This document shows, piece by piece, positions 7,884-15,207 of a stretch of 20,725 nucleotides of DNA. Origin of the DNA: CAYQQU01 sp964419545 (GTDB lineage: Bacteria; Bacteroidota; Bacteroidia; Chitinophagales; Saprospiraceae); the NCBI GenBank assembly GCA_964419545.1, contig CAYQQU010000087.1:1-20725 (forward strand), given 5' to 3'. Numbering within the stretch: position 1 is the stretch's first letter; every line of letters begins with the position of its first letter. A program made the position numbers and the translations under genes. The notes under the pieces were generated by a model, which did not search any database, was not told where the DNA came from, and worked only from the letters and a program-made list of their open reading frames with translations.

Positions 7884-8049
7884 TGCTATTGGTTTTTTAA
7901 AGTTGTTTGTCCGGAATGGGTTCTAAGATAAGGTTTCTTCCGTTTTCGATCCAATTTTCAACGAGTCGCCTTTTCGGACAGGCTATTTGGGGGCCAAAAC
8001 GCAGGGCTTTTAAAAAAGGCCGGCGGCGAAAGAGGCGCTTTTGAACTAG

Positions 8050-8541
8050 TTATGGTTTTGCCAGGATTAAATTTCTATCGGACAACAGCACCCCATCTGT
8101 ATCTGCATAAATAAATTGGCCGTTCCTGATTTTCGTTCCGGCAATGATCAGTTCTTCGCCCACCAGCCCGACATTTCTTTTGATGCTTTTTACCGGACAA
8201 GTTCCCAGCGCTTTAATGCCGACCTGCATGCGGTTGATCACTTTAGCGTCCCGGATGCAGCCGTACACGATTATCCCGGCCCAGTCGTTATCGAGGGCCA
8301 GCTTCGCCAGGTTGTCTCCGACCAGGGCGCAGCGCCGCGAGCCGCCGCCGTCGATCAACAGGACTTTCCCGCTGCCGTTCTCGCCGAGTAATTTTCGGAC
8401 GTAGGAATTGTCTTCAAAAACTTTCAGGGTTGCCACCTCGCCGGCGAAGCTTTCTTCCCGGCCGTAGTGTCGGAAGTCGAGGTTCAGCAAAGTGAGCTCA
8501 TCGGCGTATTCGTCCCAAAGGTCGGCAGTGATGATTTCCAT
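8050..8541 (-). CDS. rraA: RraA-like protein (HMG aldolase / oxaloacetate decarboxylase fold)
   Basis: 163 residues from the ATG at 8541; an in-frame ATG at 8613 adds 24 residues that do not look like the family N-terminus, which normally begins close to the TADLWDEY segment. Conserved blocks are the LLIDGGGS strand, a GDNLAKLA helix and the YGCIRD turn. An aspartate in GDN and the RD of CIRD are exactly 20 residues apart. This D-x20-R-D pattern is associated with the divalent-metal-dependent 4-hydroxy-4-methyl-2-oxoglutarate aldolase and oxaloacetate decarboxylase activities of the family. An RNase E inhibitor role is therefore only a name inherited from E. coli. It stands alone, 166 bases upstream of the three-gene operon on the same strand. 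Confidence 0.88.
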   Translation of the reverse strand: MEIITADLWDEYADELTLLNLDFRHYGREESFAGEVATLKVFEDNSYVRKLLGENGSGKVLLIDGGGSRRCALVGDNLAKLALDNDWAGIIVYGCIRDAKVINRMQVGIKALGTCPVKSIKRNVGLVGEELIIAGTKIRNGQFIYADTDGVLLSDRNLILAKP

Positions 8542-8732
8542 TTTTCCAGGTTTATTTAGGTTTCTGAATGAAGAGCCGTCGTCAGATAAAAAGCAACGGC
8601 AGGACCAGCGCAATGCCGAGCCCGCCCGGGGTTTTGACTGGTGATTGCATCAGTCCTGATTGTTGTTTGAGTGATCGGACGATTTTTCTAGCGCTTTGCA
8701 AAAATTGGGAAATGTCCGAACACTTTTCCCTT

Positions 8733-9686
8733 TCACAACCATCTTTTTCTCCGGAAGAACCACACGGTCAACCCCGCCGTCACCACCATCAGTCCGAGCG
8801 CCAGCGGGTAGCCGTAGGGCCAGTCCAGCTCGGGCATAAACCGGAAGTTCATGCCGTAGAGGGAAGCGATGAGGGTAGGGGGCGTGAAGATCACCGTAAC
8901 CAGGGTAAAGACCTTGATGATCTGATTCTGTTCGAGGTCGAGCAGCCCCATGAAGGTATTTTGCAGGTATTCCAATCGTTCGAAATGGAAAGCCGTATGG
9001 TTGAGCAGGGAGTCGGCGTCTTTGATGAGCACGCGGATCTTCTCCTTCTGGCTGTCCGGAAAAAACTCGCTGCGCAGGATGAACGAGAAGAGGCGCTTGA
9101 GTTCGCTGGTGCTCTCGCGGATCAGGATATTGAGTTCCTGGAAGTGGTAGATCTTGATGAGGATCTCTTCGTCGAGGTCTTTTTCCAGGGCCAGGTTGCG
9201 GGTGGTGCTGTAGATCTTTTTCGAGATATCCTCCAGGAAGTCGGCCTCGATATCAACGCGCGCGTCCATCAGCAGCACCCAGATGAGGTGGGCGTTGAGG
9301 CGGGGGCGGCGGCTCAGGCCCAGCTGGCGGCGCACTTCGTCGAAAGAGCGCAGCGGGATGGTGCGCTGGGTGACGAGCAGCTTTCCGGTGAGGATAAACG
9401 AAACGGGGTCGAGCGCAAAATTTTCTTCGTCTTTCTGGTAGATGTAGTTGACGTTGGCGTTGATCTCCTCCTCGCTTTCTGCGTAGCGAGAGCTGGTCTC
9501 GATCTCCTCGGCTTCCTGGCGGGTGAAGAGCTCGACGGCGAAGCGTTCTTCGACAAAGGCGCGCTCTTCGGACTGCGAGTTGTAGAGGTCGATCCAGATC
9601 ACGGCTTCGGGCTCGAGCGCCCGGCAGGCTTCGATGCCGGTGCGGTGGGGGTAACGGGTGCCTTCGCGGAAATAGCAGGTCAGCAT
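8733..9686 (-). CDS. corA: CorA-family magnesium/divalent cation transporter
   Basis: 317 residues, the normal length of CorA proteins, which are homopentameric inner-membrane channels. A long soluble alpha/beta N-terminal domain (1-255) with a helical stalk is followed by two membrane helices (about 257-277 and 293-311). The signature GMN motif is at 278-280 (YGMNF) at the end of the first helix, followed by a loop with the MPEL sequence seen in CorA. A basic C-terminal tail (RRKRW) is present. It appears monocistronic. The opposite strand is open over much of its length, but that frame has no recognisable protein. Confidence 0.95.
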   Translation of the reverse strand: MLTCYFREGTRYPHRTGIEACRALEPEAVIWIDLYNSQSEERAFVEERFAVELFTRQEAEEIETSSRYAESEEEINANVNYIYQKDEENFALDPVSFILTGKLLVTQRTIPLRSFDEVRRQLGLSRRPRLNAHLIWVLLMDARVDIEADFLEDISKKIYSTTRNLALEKDLDEEILIKIYHFQELNILIRESTSELKRLFSFILRSEFFPDSQKEKIRVLIKDADSLLNHTAFHFERLEYLQNTFMGLLDLEQNQIIKVFTLVTVIFTPPTLIASLYGMNFRFMPELDWPYGYPLALGLMVVTAGLTVWFFRRKRWL

Positions 9687-10211
9687 GGAGGCGGTTTTGA
9701 GGCCAAAATACGAAAATGGGTATACTAATGCGGGGTGGAGGGATCGGGATTAAACCATTCTCTCCACCAGCCGTTTCATCCTCCAAACGAGCGCTCCGTA
9801 CGCTATGTGGTAAGTATTTTGATGTATTGGGACGAAAAGGCGCCGCCGAGACGTAAAAGGATTTATTACACAGGGTACTCAGTGGTGTGTAACAAAAATT
9901 TTTGCTGATCCTTTCTTGAAAGGAAACGCTTTTAATTACTGAAAATCAACTTTTTAAATTGAGCACTCAGCAAAAATTTTTACAAGGAACTTGTGTTACA
10001 CACCACTCAGTACTTCGGCAACTAAATTTTACAGCTTTTTGTCGGCGCCTTTTAGCCATATCCTTCGTTGCTCAATCCTTCCGTAGCTATGGCTATGGTC
10101 GTCTTTCGCGCCCGTCTGTGCAGCCGGGTAAACCTCGTCTATGACTAAAATGCACTCGACAAAAAGGCGCAAAACTTAATTGACAAAGTACTCAGCAAAA
10201 CACCCATTCAC
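9687..10211. other. 525-bp gene-free spacer with nested inverted repeats
   Basis: This lies between the divergent CorA and carotenoid oxygenase genes. I see no credible gene; a short TTG-started open frame at 9959-10144 has no family features. The right two-thirds holds a nested set of imperfect inverted repeats (listed separately). The left part (9687-9830) contains nothing clear except room for the CorA promoter. Confidence 0.7.
9834..10200. repeat. Nested imperfect inverted-repeat element (MITE-like)
   Basis: Outer pair: 9875-9893 against 9995-10013, 19 bases with one mismatch. Next to these, a poly-A/T block ending in gctga (9893-9908) matches, inverted, 9968-9981. A second pair is 10019-10057 against 10143-10182, about 40 bases, imperfect, each with a block close to ctttttgtcg and a cttttagcc-like end. 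A word containing ctcag recurs at 9879, 9966, 10006 and 10191. A GGCGCC-containing block at 9834-9846 also matches, inverted, 10041-10053. No coding capacity is visible. The form resembles a non-autonomous palindromic repeat family; membership in a dispersed family cannot be shown from one copy. Confidence 0.6.
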
Positions 10212-11651
10212 ATGCAAATCCTCGAATCTTTCTTCGCCGCCAACCGCTGCGTCACCCGGGAATACGACGGCATCGAACTGGAGGTCGCCGGAGAGATACC
10301 CGCCGGTATCAAGGGCACGCTATTCCGCAACGGCAACGGCCGATTTGTCCATCAGGGCGTGCGCTACGACCATCTCTTTGACGGCGACGGTATGGTGACG
10401 GCTTTTGCCTTCGACGGCCGGGGGGGCGTTACCTACCGCAACCGCTATGTGCGCACCCGCGAATTCGTCGCCGAAGAAGAAGCCGGCCGCATGCTCTACC
10501 GCAGCTTCGGCACCAACCTGCCCGGCGGCTTCGCGCGCAATTTCCTGAAGATGCAGTTCAAGAACGCCGCCAATACCAGCGTCGTCTGGCACGGCGGCCG
10601 GCTGCTCGCCCTCTGGGAGGGCGGCTGGCCCCACGAAATCGATCCGCAAACCCTCGCCACGCGTTCGCGCTTTTCCTACGACGGCGTGCTGGAAAACAAG
10701 TTCTCCTGGCTCGATCAGCGCATTACCCCCGAACTGCCCTTCTCCGCTCATCCGAAAGAACATCCCGCTACCGGCCTGCTGTACAACTTCGGTACGGCCG
10801 CGGGTACGCAACAACGGCTGGTGCTCTACCAGGTGCAGCCCGACGGCGAAGCGGCGATCACGCACGCCATCCCCATGGAAGCTCTGTCCTTTACCCACGA
10901 CTTTGTGCTCACCGAAGGCGGCCGCCAGGTCTTTTTCCTCACGCCCGTCGCTTTCGATATCTGGAAGGCGTTTCTGGGCCTTGCGCCGCCCGTGGCCGTC
11001 ATTCGCCAGAACAAACAACAAGCGGTGCGCATTCTGGTCGTCGACGGCGATAAGATCGAGCGTTACGAAACCGACTTCTGCTTTGCTTTCCACTTTACGA
11101 ACGGCTTCGAGACGGACGCCCACACCATCGTGGCGGACGCCCTGGTGATGGCCGACTTCCCGGGCGCCGACGCCACCCGCGATTTCCTCGACGGCGACGA
11201 TGCCGGCACGCCCGTAGCGCACCTGATGCGCTTCACCATCGACCGGAAAACGGGCGCCGTCACTCGCGAACGACTCAGCGACCACGCCGCAGAACTTCCG
11301 GCCACGCATCCCGATCGCACCGGCCGCCCCTACCGCTACGCGTGGACCGTCGGCGCGCCGCCCGACGCCCCTCACCAACTCCTCACCGGTATCAATAAGA
11401 TCGATACGCACGAGCGCCGCACCCAATACCTGGACCTCTTTCCCAGCCTGCCGGGCGAGCCTCTCTTCGTACCCCGCCCTGGCGCTGCCGCCGAAGACGA
11501 CGGCTGGCTGCTCACCTTGATCTTCGAAACCGAAAAGACGGAAACCCAACTGCGCATCTACGAAGCAGCAACGCTACGGGAAGTGGCCCGCGCGAAACTG
11601 CCGCACAACATCCCGCTGGGCTTCCACGGGCAATTTGTGGTTGGTCTTTAG
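10212..11651 (+). CDS. Carotenoid (apocarotenoid) oxygenase
   Basis: 479 residues, the usual length of the RPE65/carotenoid cleavage dioxygenase family, which bind one non-haem Fe(II) on a seven-bladed beta-propeller. The four iron-binding histidines are visible at H180 (SAHPKEHP), H229 (FTHDF), H294 (FHFTN) and H472 near the C-terminus (GFHGQF). Other family marks are GTLFRNGNG (about 35-43) and HLFDGDGMV (about 54-62). Cytosolic; the expected reaction is O2-dependent cleavage of a double bond in a carotenoid, apocarotenoid or stilbene-like substrate. No carotenoid biosynthesis gene is in the window, so the substrate is open. The stop codon lies inside a heptamer-repeat hairpin shared with the convergent downstream gene. 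Confidence 0.93.
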   Translation: MQILESFFAANRCVTREYDGIELEVAGEIPAGIKGTLFRNGNGRFVHQGVRYDHLFDGDGMVTAFAFDGRGGVTYRNRYVRTREFVAEEEAGRMLYRSFGTNLPGGFARNFLKMQFKNAANTSVVWHGGRLLALWEGGWPHEIDPQTLATRSRFSYDGVLENKFSWLDQRITPELPFSAHPKEHPATGLLYNFGTAAGTQQRLVLYQVQPDGEAAITHAIPMEALSFTHDFVLTEGGRQVFFLTPVAFDIWKAFLGLAPPVAVIRQNKQQAVRILVVDGDKIERYETDFCFAFHFTNGFETDAHTIVADALVMADFPGADATRDFLDGDDAGTPVAHLMRFTIDRKTGAVTRERLSDHAAELPATHPDRTGRPYRYAWTVGAPPDAPHQLLTGINKIDTHERRTQYLDLFPSLPGEPLFVPRPGAAAEDDGWLLTLIFETEKTETQLRIYEAATLREVARAKLPHNIPLGFHGQFVVGL

Positions 11652-11710
11652 TCTTTGGTCTTTGGTCTTTGGCTCTTTTGGGACGCTAAAGACCAAAGAC
11701 CAAAGACCAA
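11641..11710. terminator. Heptamer-repeat hairpin, probable bidirectional terminator
   Basis: The left side is a run of the heptamer ggtcttt (one unit altered), the right side the same run inverted. Bases 11641-11663 pair with 11688-11710 with a single mismatch, leaving a loop of about 24 bases. The stop codon of the carotenoid oxygenase (11649-11651) lies inside the left arm, and the opposing gene ends 8 bases beyond the right arm. Lying between two convergent genes, it probably ends transcription from both sides. It is also a simple-sequence repeat that could expand or contract. Confidence 0.7.
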
Positions 11711-11717
11711 TCCCCCC

Positions 11718-13370
11718 TCACCGCTTCGCCACCACCACGTACCGCGTCGACGGGCAGCTGTCCGCCCATTCGGGGATGAGCTGCAGGCTGTGTGCGTCGT
11801 AGAGGTCTACGCCGCCGTCGAAGGCGCGTTCGAAGTAGGTGCGCACGCGGTGCAGCGGCGGCAGGAAACGGTTGTGCTTACCGGCATAGTTGAGGCGCAT
11901 TTTGCCGTCGCGGAGGCTGACGTTGATGATCTCGCTGCGCTGGAACATGCTGCCGTTATCTTCGATCAGCTCCGGCGTACGCAGGGAGATCACGCGGCGG
12001 TCGGCCGAGTACATCACGTTGGGATACCAGCGGATGTGGTCGGGCGTAATGAAATCGCCGATGAAGTATCCGCCCGGCTTGACGATAGCGGCCGTTTTGC
12101 GGATCGCTTCTTCGAGTCGGGTATGGTCGATGTAGTGGAAAACGTTGAGCCCGCTGAAGGCGATATCCCAGGTGCGGACGCTGGGGTCGAGGGTGAGGAT
12201 GTCGCCCACGTCGGCCTGGATGCGGCGCCGCGCTTCCGCGACCATGGCTTCCGAGATGTCCATGCCGAAGAGGTTTTCGTGGGACAGGCCGAATGCTTCG
12301 ATCATAAACTGCTCGACGCGGCCCGTGCCGCAGCCCAGGGAGATGAGGTGGCTGTCGGCGAAGTCGATCTGGTATTTTTCGCGGAACATTTCCAGGTAGC
12401 CGGCCATGAAGCCCGTGAGGCAGGGGTCGCAGATCAGGGCGTCGTAGAGTTCGGCGTACTGGTGGAAGGGATCTTCGGCGCGTTGTTCGCGGATCAGTTC
12501 CTGTTGCAGGCGCGCTGCTTCGCGCAGTTCGCGGTTGAGGATGCGCCAGTAGACCGAGTTGGTCTGGTGGTTGTTTTTGTCGGTATTCGCGGTCAGGCAG
12601 CGCAGGAGGCGGGGATGGTGTTCGGCCGACTGGAAGTCGGCGATGGCGGCCTCCAGGTCTTTGCCGCTATGGTTTTTGCCCTGGGTTTCCATGCGCCGCA
12701 GCCGGCGCACCAGTTCCGTCATGTGGCGCAGGCGGCTGGGAAAATCGGCGACGGGGCCCGGCTCCGTGCGCTTCACTTCCTCGGGCGGCAGGGCGAAAAA
12801 TACGCCGCCGTCGACCCGCTGGATGGTGCTGTTTTCCAGGTCGAAGACGCGCGCGTCGCCGGTGACGTTGTCGATGTCTTCCGGTTCACCGTAGACGTGC
12901 AGGGTCAGGAAGAAAGTGTCGGTGGTGGGATTGCCCATCTGGTGGATCAGGCTGTGGCTGACGCCGATGGCTTCTCCGGCTTCCATGACCGAGCGCGAGA
13001 GGGTGTATAGCCGGCCGTCGTCCATGCGGAAGGTAGCGTGTTCGGCGGGGCCGAATACCTGGACGGCGCCCCACTGGGTGTAGCCGTGGTCGTGGATCGT
13101 GGAAAAATCGCCGGGGCGCCACGACATGACCATAATTTCAAAATGGCCGCCCTTGTAGACCAGTCGCCGGCCGTAGCTGTCGGCGACGGGGTGATCAAAA
13201 TCGGCCCAGGGCTCCAGGTCCTGAAGCCTGACCTCGGCTTCCAGGATGATCCGGCGCATCTCGCTGGGTTTGAGCACGCGCTCCTGGTTGAGCCGGTCGG
13301 CAATGCGGCGCAGCGACTGGGGTAGTTGTTCGATAGCCGCCACATCCGCCGGTGAATTTTTCGTGAGCAT
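11718..13370 (-). CDS. Cysteine dioxygenase-like cupin fused to a class I SAM methyltransferase
   Basis: 550 residues, two enzymes in one. Residues about 35-165 match type I cysteine dioxygenase: the iron ligands H93-x-H95 (STIHDHG) and H143 (IHQMGN), the substrate-carboxylate arginine R68 (YGRR), and H158/Y160 in TLHVYGEP, equivalent to the Ser-His-Tyr triad with Thr for Ser. The Cys of the mammalian Cys-Tyr crosslink is replaced by W100. A charged helical linker (about 200-300) leads to a Rossmann methyltransferase (about 300-550) with motif I LGCGTG (345-350), an acidic residue at the end of strand 2 (FGMDIS), and a KPGGYF motif. Expected chemistry is oxidation of a thiol (cysteine or 3-mercaptopropionate) to a sulfinate; the methyl acceptor is unknown. 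A frameshift or run-on is unlikely because the frame is continuous and the linker coding. Divergent from the thioredoxin gene. Confidence 0.85.
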   Translation of the reverse strand: MLTKNSPADVAAIEQLPQSLRRIADRLNQERVLKPSEMRRIILEAEVRLQDLEPWADFDHPVADSYGRRLVYKGGHFEIMVMSWRPGDFSTIHDHGYTQWGAVQVFGPAEHATFRMDDGRLYTLSRSVMEAGEAIGVSHSLIHQMGNPTTDTFFLTLHVYGEPEDIDNVTGDARVFDLENSTIQRVDGGVFFALPPEEVKRTEPGPVADFPSRLRHMTELVRRLRRMETQGKNHSGKDLEAAIADFQSAEHHPRLLRCLTANTDKNNHQTNSVYWRILNRELREAARLQQELIREQRAEDPFHQYAELYDALICDPCLTGFMAGYLEMFREKYQIDFADSHLISLGCGTGRVEQFMIEAFGLSHENLFGMDISEAMVAEARRRIQADVGDILTLDPSVRTWDIAFSGLNVFHYIDHTRLEEAIRKTAAIVKPGGYFIGDFITPDHIRWYPNVMYSADRRVISLRTPELIEDNGSMFQRSEIINVSLRDGKMRLNYAGKHNRFLPPLHRVRTYFERAFDGGVDLYDAHSLQLIPEWADSCPSTRYVVVAKR

Positions 13371-13405
13371 TTTTCTGGTAAATTATTTCAAATGAACGTA
13401 TGACG

Positions 13406-13423
13406 CAAAGTTCATGAATTTTG
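13406..13423. promoter_or_regulatory. 18-bp operator-like dyad between divergent genes
   Basis: A near-perfect palindrome, caaagttcatgaattttg, with eight of nine base pairs matching. Its left arm supplies CAAA, which on the minus strand is TTTG at a good -33 position: 20 bases separate it from a TAATTTAC (-7-like) at 13378-13385. The dioxygenase-methyltransferase gene would then be transcribed almost leaderless from about 13372. A regulator bound here could block that promoter. No regulator gene is nearby. Pattern-based only. Confidence 0.4.
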
Positions 13424-13626
13424 CCATAAAAAGGGAGGCCGGACAGCCTCTTTCCGGGGGGAATCCCGGGAGGTCCGCCTTTGTGACTACCATCACTGTC
13501 GAGGTGCGCCGCAGTCGTGATCTTTGTCTTTGTAAAGCAGCCGAACTGTTCTTCTCAAGACAGTTTGGAGAAGACCGATTGTCAAAATCCGGTGTTCTGT
13601 ATTCGAAAGCATTTAAACGGAATAAA

Positions 13627-13953
13627 ATGAAAAAGAAAGTATCCTTCGGAGAGCTGATCAACGGTGAAAAACCGGTACTGGTGGATTTTTCCGCTGAATG
13701 GTGCGGCCCCTGCAAAGCCATGGCGCCTATCCTGCAGGACGTCGCCGGCCAGATCGGCGACCGGGCGACCATCGTCAAGATCGACGTTGATCGCAACCGC
13801 CAGCTGGCGGCCCAGATGCAAATCCAGGGCGTGCCGACTTTTGTGCTTTTCCGGAACGGCGAAGCCAAATGGCGCCAGTCGGGCATGATGTCCGCCCACC
13901 AGCTCGTGCACATCATCAACCAGCATGCTGAAGCAGCGGTAACGGAAGAATAG
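13627..13953 (+). CDS. trxA: Thioredoxin
   Basis: 108 residues, the standard size of a single-domain thioredoxin. The active site is W25-C26-G-P-C29, preceded by the VDFSAEWC strand; the cis-proline is P70 in GVPT, and the central KIDVD strand is present. No signal peptide, so cytoplasmic. The frame is open for another 71 codons upstream, but that stretch shows no thioredoxin features, and the ATG at 13627 follows an AT-rich leader. A strong terminator follows 31 bases after the stop, so it is probably its own transcript although a sulfur-transporter gene follows on the same strand. Near such transporters, thioredoxins commonly reduce or carry sulfane sulfur; general disulfide reduction is equally possible. 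Confidence 0.95.
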   Translation: MKKKVSFGELINGEKPVLVDFSAEWCGPCKAMAPILQDVAGQIGDRATIVKIDVDRNRQLAAQMQIQGVPTFVLFRNGEAKWRQSGMMSAHQLVHIINQHAEAAVTEE

Positions 13954-13984
13954 TTTGACAAAAAATATTTGGATTAAACAGATC

Positions 13985-14026
13985 AAAGGCGGAGGGCGGC
14001 CAAATGCGGGTTTGCCCTCCGCTTTT
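13985..14026 (+). terminator. Rho-independent terminator after thioredoxin
   Basis: A 13-pair stem, 13985-13997 with 14014-14026, contains nine perfect GC-rich pairs (gcggagggc with gccctccgc), one G-T pair and an A/T base ending in TTTT. The loop is 16 bases. It is the clearest intrinsic terminator of the window and separates the thioredoxin gene from the transporter pair. Confidence 0.75.
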
Positions 14027-14068
14027 GCCGATTGAAATATCTTGGATGACCAATAAAATCGAACAACA

Positions 14069-14668
14069 ATGGAATTAGTGAGTAACCCTCAAAATATGTG
14101 GGACTTTCTGAGTCAGCCGTGGCACTGGTCCGTGTCGGGCGTCCTCATCGCCCTGGTCCTGGGCCTGCTCACCTATATGGGCCGCTCGTTTGGTGTGTCC
14201 ACCACTTTTCGCAACATCTGCACCATGGCCGGAGCGGGAAAGCGCAACAGTTTTTTCGACATCGACCTCAAGCAGGAAGGCTGGCGTATGATGTTTGTCG
14301 CCGGCGCGCTCATCGGCGGCGTCATCAGCGTGCTATTCCTCAAAAGCCCGGAACCGGCTGCGATTTCGCAATCGACGATCGACTATCTGGCGACGGTGGG
14401 CATCAGCTACCCGGAGTCTGACGCCCAGCGGCTCGGCTTCGTACCGACTTCCCTCTTTTCTTTCGACAATCTGAAAGGGGTGTTGCTGGCCATTGCCGGC
14501 GGTTTCCTGGTCGGATTCGGGGCGCGTTACGGCGACGGTTGTACGTCGGGGCACGCCATCACGGGGCTGTCGCACCTGCAGTTGCCGTCTCTGCTGACGG
14601 TCATCGGCTTCTTCATCGGCGGCATTCTGATGTCATGGTTCATTTTGCCCATGTTGCTGAGCATCTGA
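14069..14668 (+). CDS. YeeE/YedE family sulfur-compound transporter, first half
   Basis: 199 residues with about four to five hydrophobic segments (about 20-37, 73-92, 136-152, 172-197). The family signature GARYGDGCTSGHA is at 151-163, including C158; a second cysteine, C51, sits in FRNICTM. The two cysteines match the idea of a thiol relay used by YeeE (TsuA) proteins in taking up thiosulfate. Full-length YeeE has about 350 residues; here the function is split between this protein and a DUF6691-type partner 33 bases downstream, an arrangement common in many bacteria. Inner membrane. The substrate, thiosulfate or another sulfane-sulfur compound, is inferred from the family. Confidence 0.88.
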   Translation: MELVSNPQNMWDFLSQPWHWSVSGVLIALVLGLLTYMGRSFGVSTTFRNICTMAGAGKRNSFFDIDLKQEGWRMMFVAGALIGGVISVLFLKSPEPAAISQSTIDYLATVGISYPESDAQRLGFVPTSLFSFDNLKGVLLAIAGGFLVGFGARYGDGCTSGHAITGLSHLQLPSLLTVIGFFIGGILMSWFILPMLLSI

Positions 14669-14701
14669 TTGTTTTCTCACCCAAATTGAAGCGCATTGAT
14701 T

Positions 14702-15115
14702 ATGAAAAATATATCGTTCCTCGCCGTAGGCATCTTCTTCGGTATCGTAATGACCAAGTCGGAAGCCATTTCCTGGTTTCGCATCCAGGAGATGTTCCGG
14801 TTCGAGAGTTTTCACATGTACGGCATCATCGGTACGGCCGTGGTGCTGGGCGTCATCATGCTGCAAGTGATGAAGCGGCTGAAGATCAAAACCTTAAGGG
14901 GTGCCCTGGTCGATTACAACCCCATGAAACTCAGCTTGCCGCGCCACCTGCTGGCGGGTTCCGTTTTCGGGCTGGGCTGGGCGCTGATCGGGGCGTGCCC
15001 GGGGCCGATGTTCGTTCTCCTGGGCAACGGCTATCTGCTTTTCCTGGTCGTCATCGCCAGCGCGGTGCTCGGCACTTATACCTATGGCCTGTTGCGCAAT
15101 CGTCTGCCGCATTAG
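14702..15115 (+). CDS. DUF6691/YedE-type membrane protein, second half of the transporter
   Basis: 137 residues from the ATG at 14702 (a TTG two codons earlier is also in frame). Four hydrophobic segments (about 3-18, 40-57, 83-100, 109-128). The conserved GACPGP motif (97-102, with C99) is the mark of the YedE second half. It pairs with the protein encoded 33 bases upstream, with which it presumably forms one sulfur-compound channel in the inner membrane. It ends 36 bases before a strong hairpin. Confidence 0.87.
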   Translation: MKNISFLAVGIFFGIVMTKSEAISWFRIQEMFRFESFHMYGIIGTAVVLGVIMLQVMKRLKIKTLRGALVDYNPMKLSLPRHLLAGSVFGLGWALIGACPGPMFVLLGNGYLLFLVVIASAVLGTYTYGLLRNRLPH

Positions 15116-15151
15116 ATCTTCTCTTCTTTTTTGCAGTGAAATAAAAACGGT

Positions 15152-15178
15152 GAGACTTCGCAGCGCTTGCGAAGTCTC
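15152..15178. terminator. Perfect 11-bp stem hairpin after the transporter pair
   Basis: Arms 15152-15162 and 15168-15178 (gagacttcgca with tgcgaagtctc) are perfect, with loop gcgct. The downstream sequence is only moderately T-rich (gttgttc), so termination would be incomplete. It lies between the transporter genes and the porin and may separate or attenuate them. Confidence 0.6.
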
Positions 15179-15207
15179 GTTGTTCATCCGGTAAAACCAA
15201 ACGAGTC

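Noticed and set aside
8568..9728. Plus-strand open frame opposite CorA
   Set aside because: CorA on the minus strand has the GMN motif and normal length; the opposite frame has no recognisable family.
9959..10144. Short plus-strand open frame in the repeat-rich spacer
   Set aside because: It starts with TTG, lies within inverted repeats, and has no family character.
10320..11549. Minus-strand open frame opposite the carotenoid oxygenase
   Set aside because: The plus-strand gene has all four iron-binding histidines; the antisense frame has no features.
11641..11710. CRISPR-like array
   Set aside because: The repeat unit is only 7 bases with no spacers, arranged as an inverted pair; it is a hairpin.
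11655..13010. Plus-strand open frame opposite the dioxygenase-methyltransferase
   Set aside because: It begins in the heptamer repeat and mirrors a gene with complete catalytic motifs.
13414..13626. 71-codon N-terminal extension of thioredoxin
   Set aside because: The extension has no homology features, and the internal ATG gives a standard-length thioredoxin.
13430..13626. Possible riboswitch or tRNA upstream of thioredoxin
   Set aside because: Only short 5-bp hairpins are seen (for example ccggg..cccgg near 13456); no known riboswitch core or cloverleaf.
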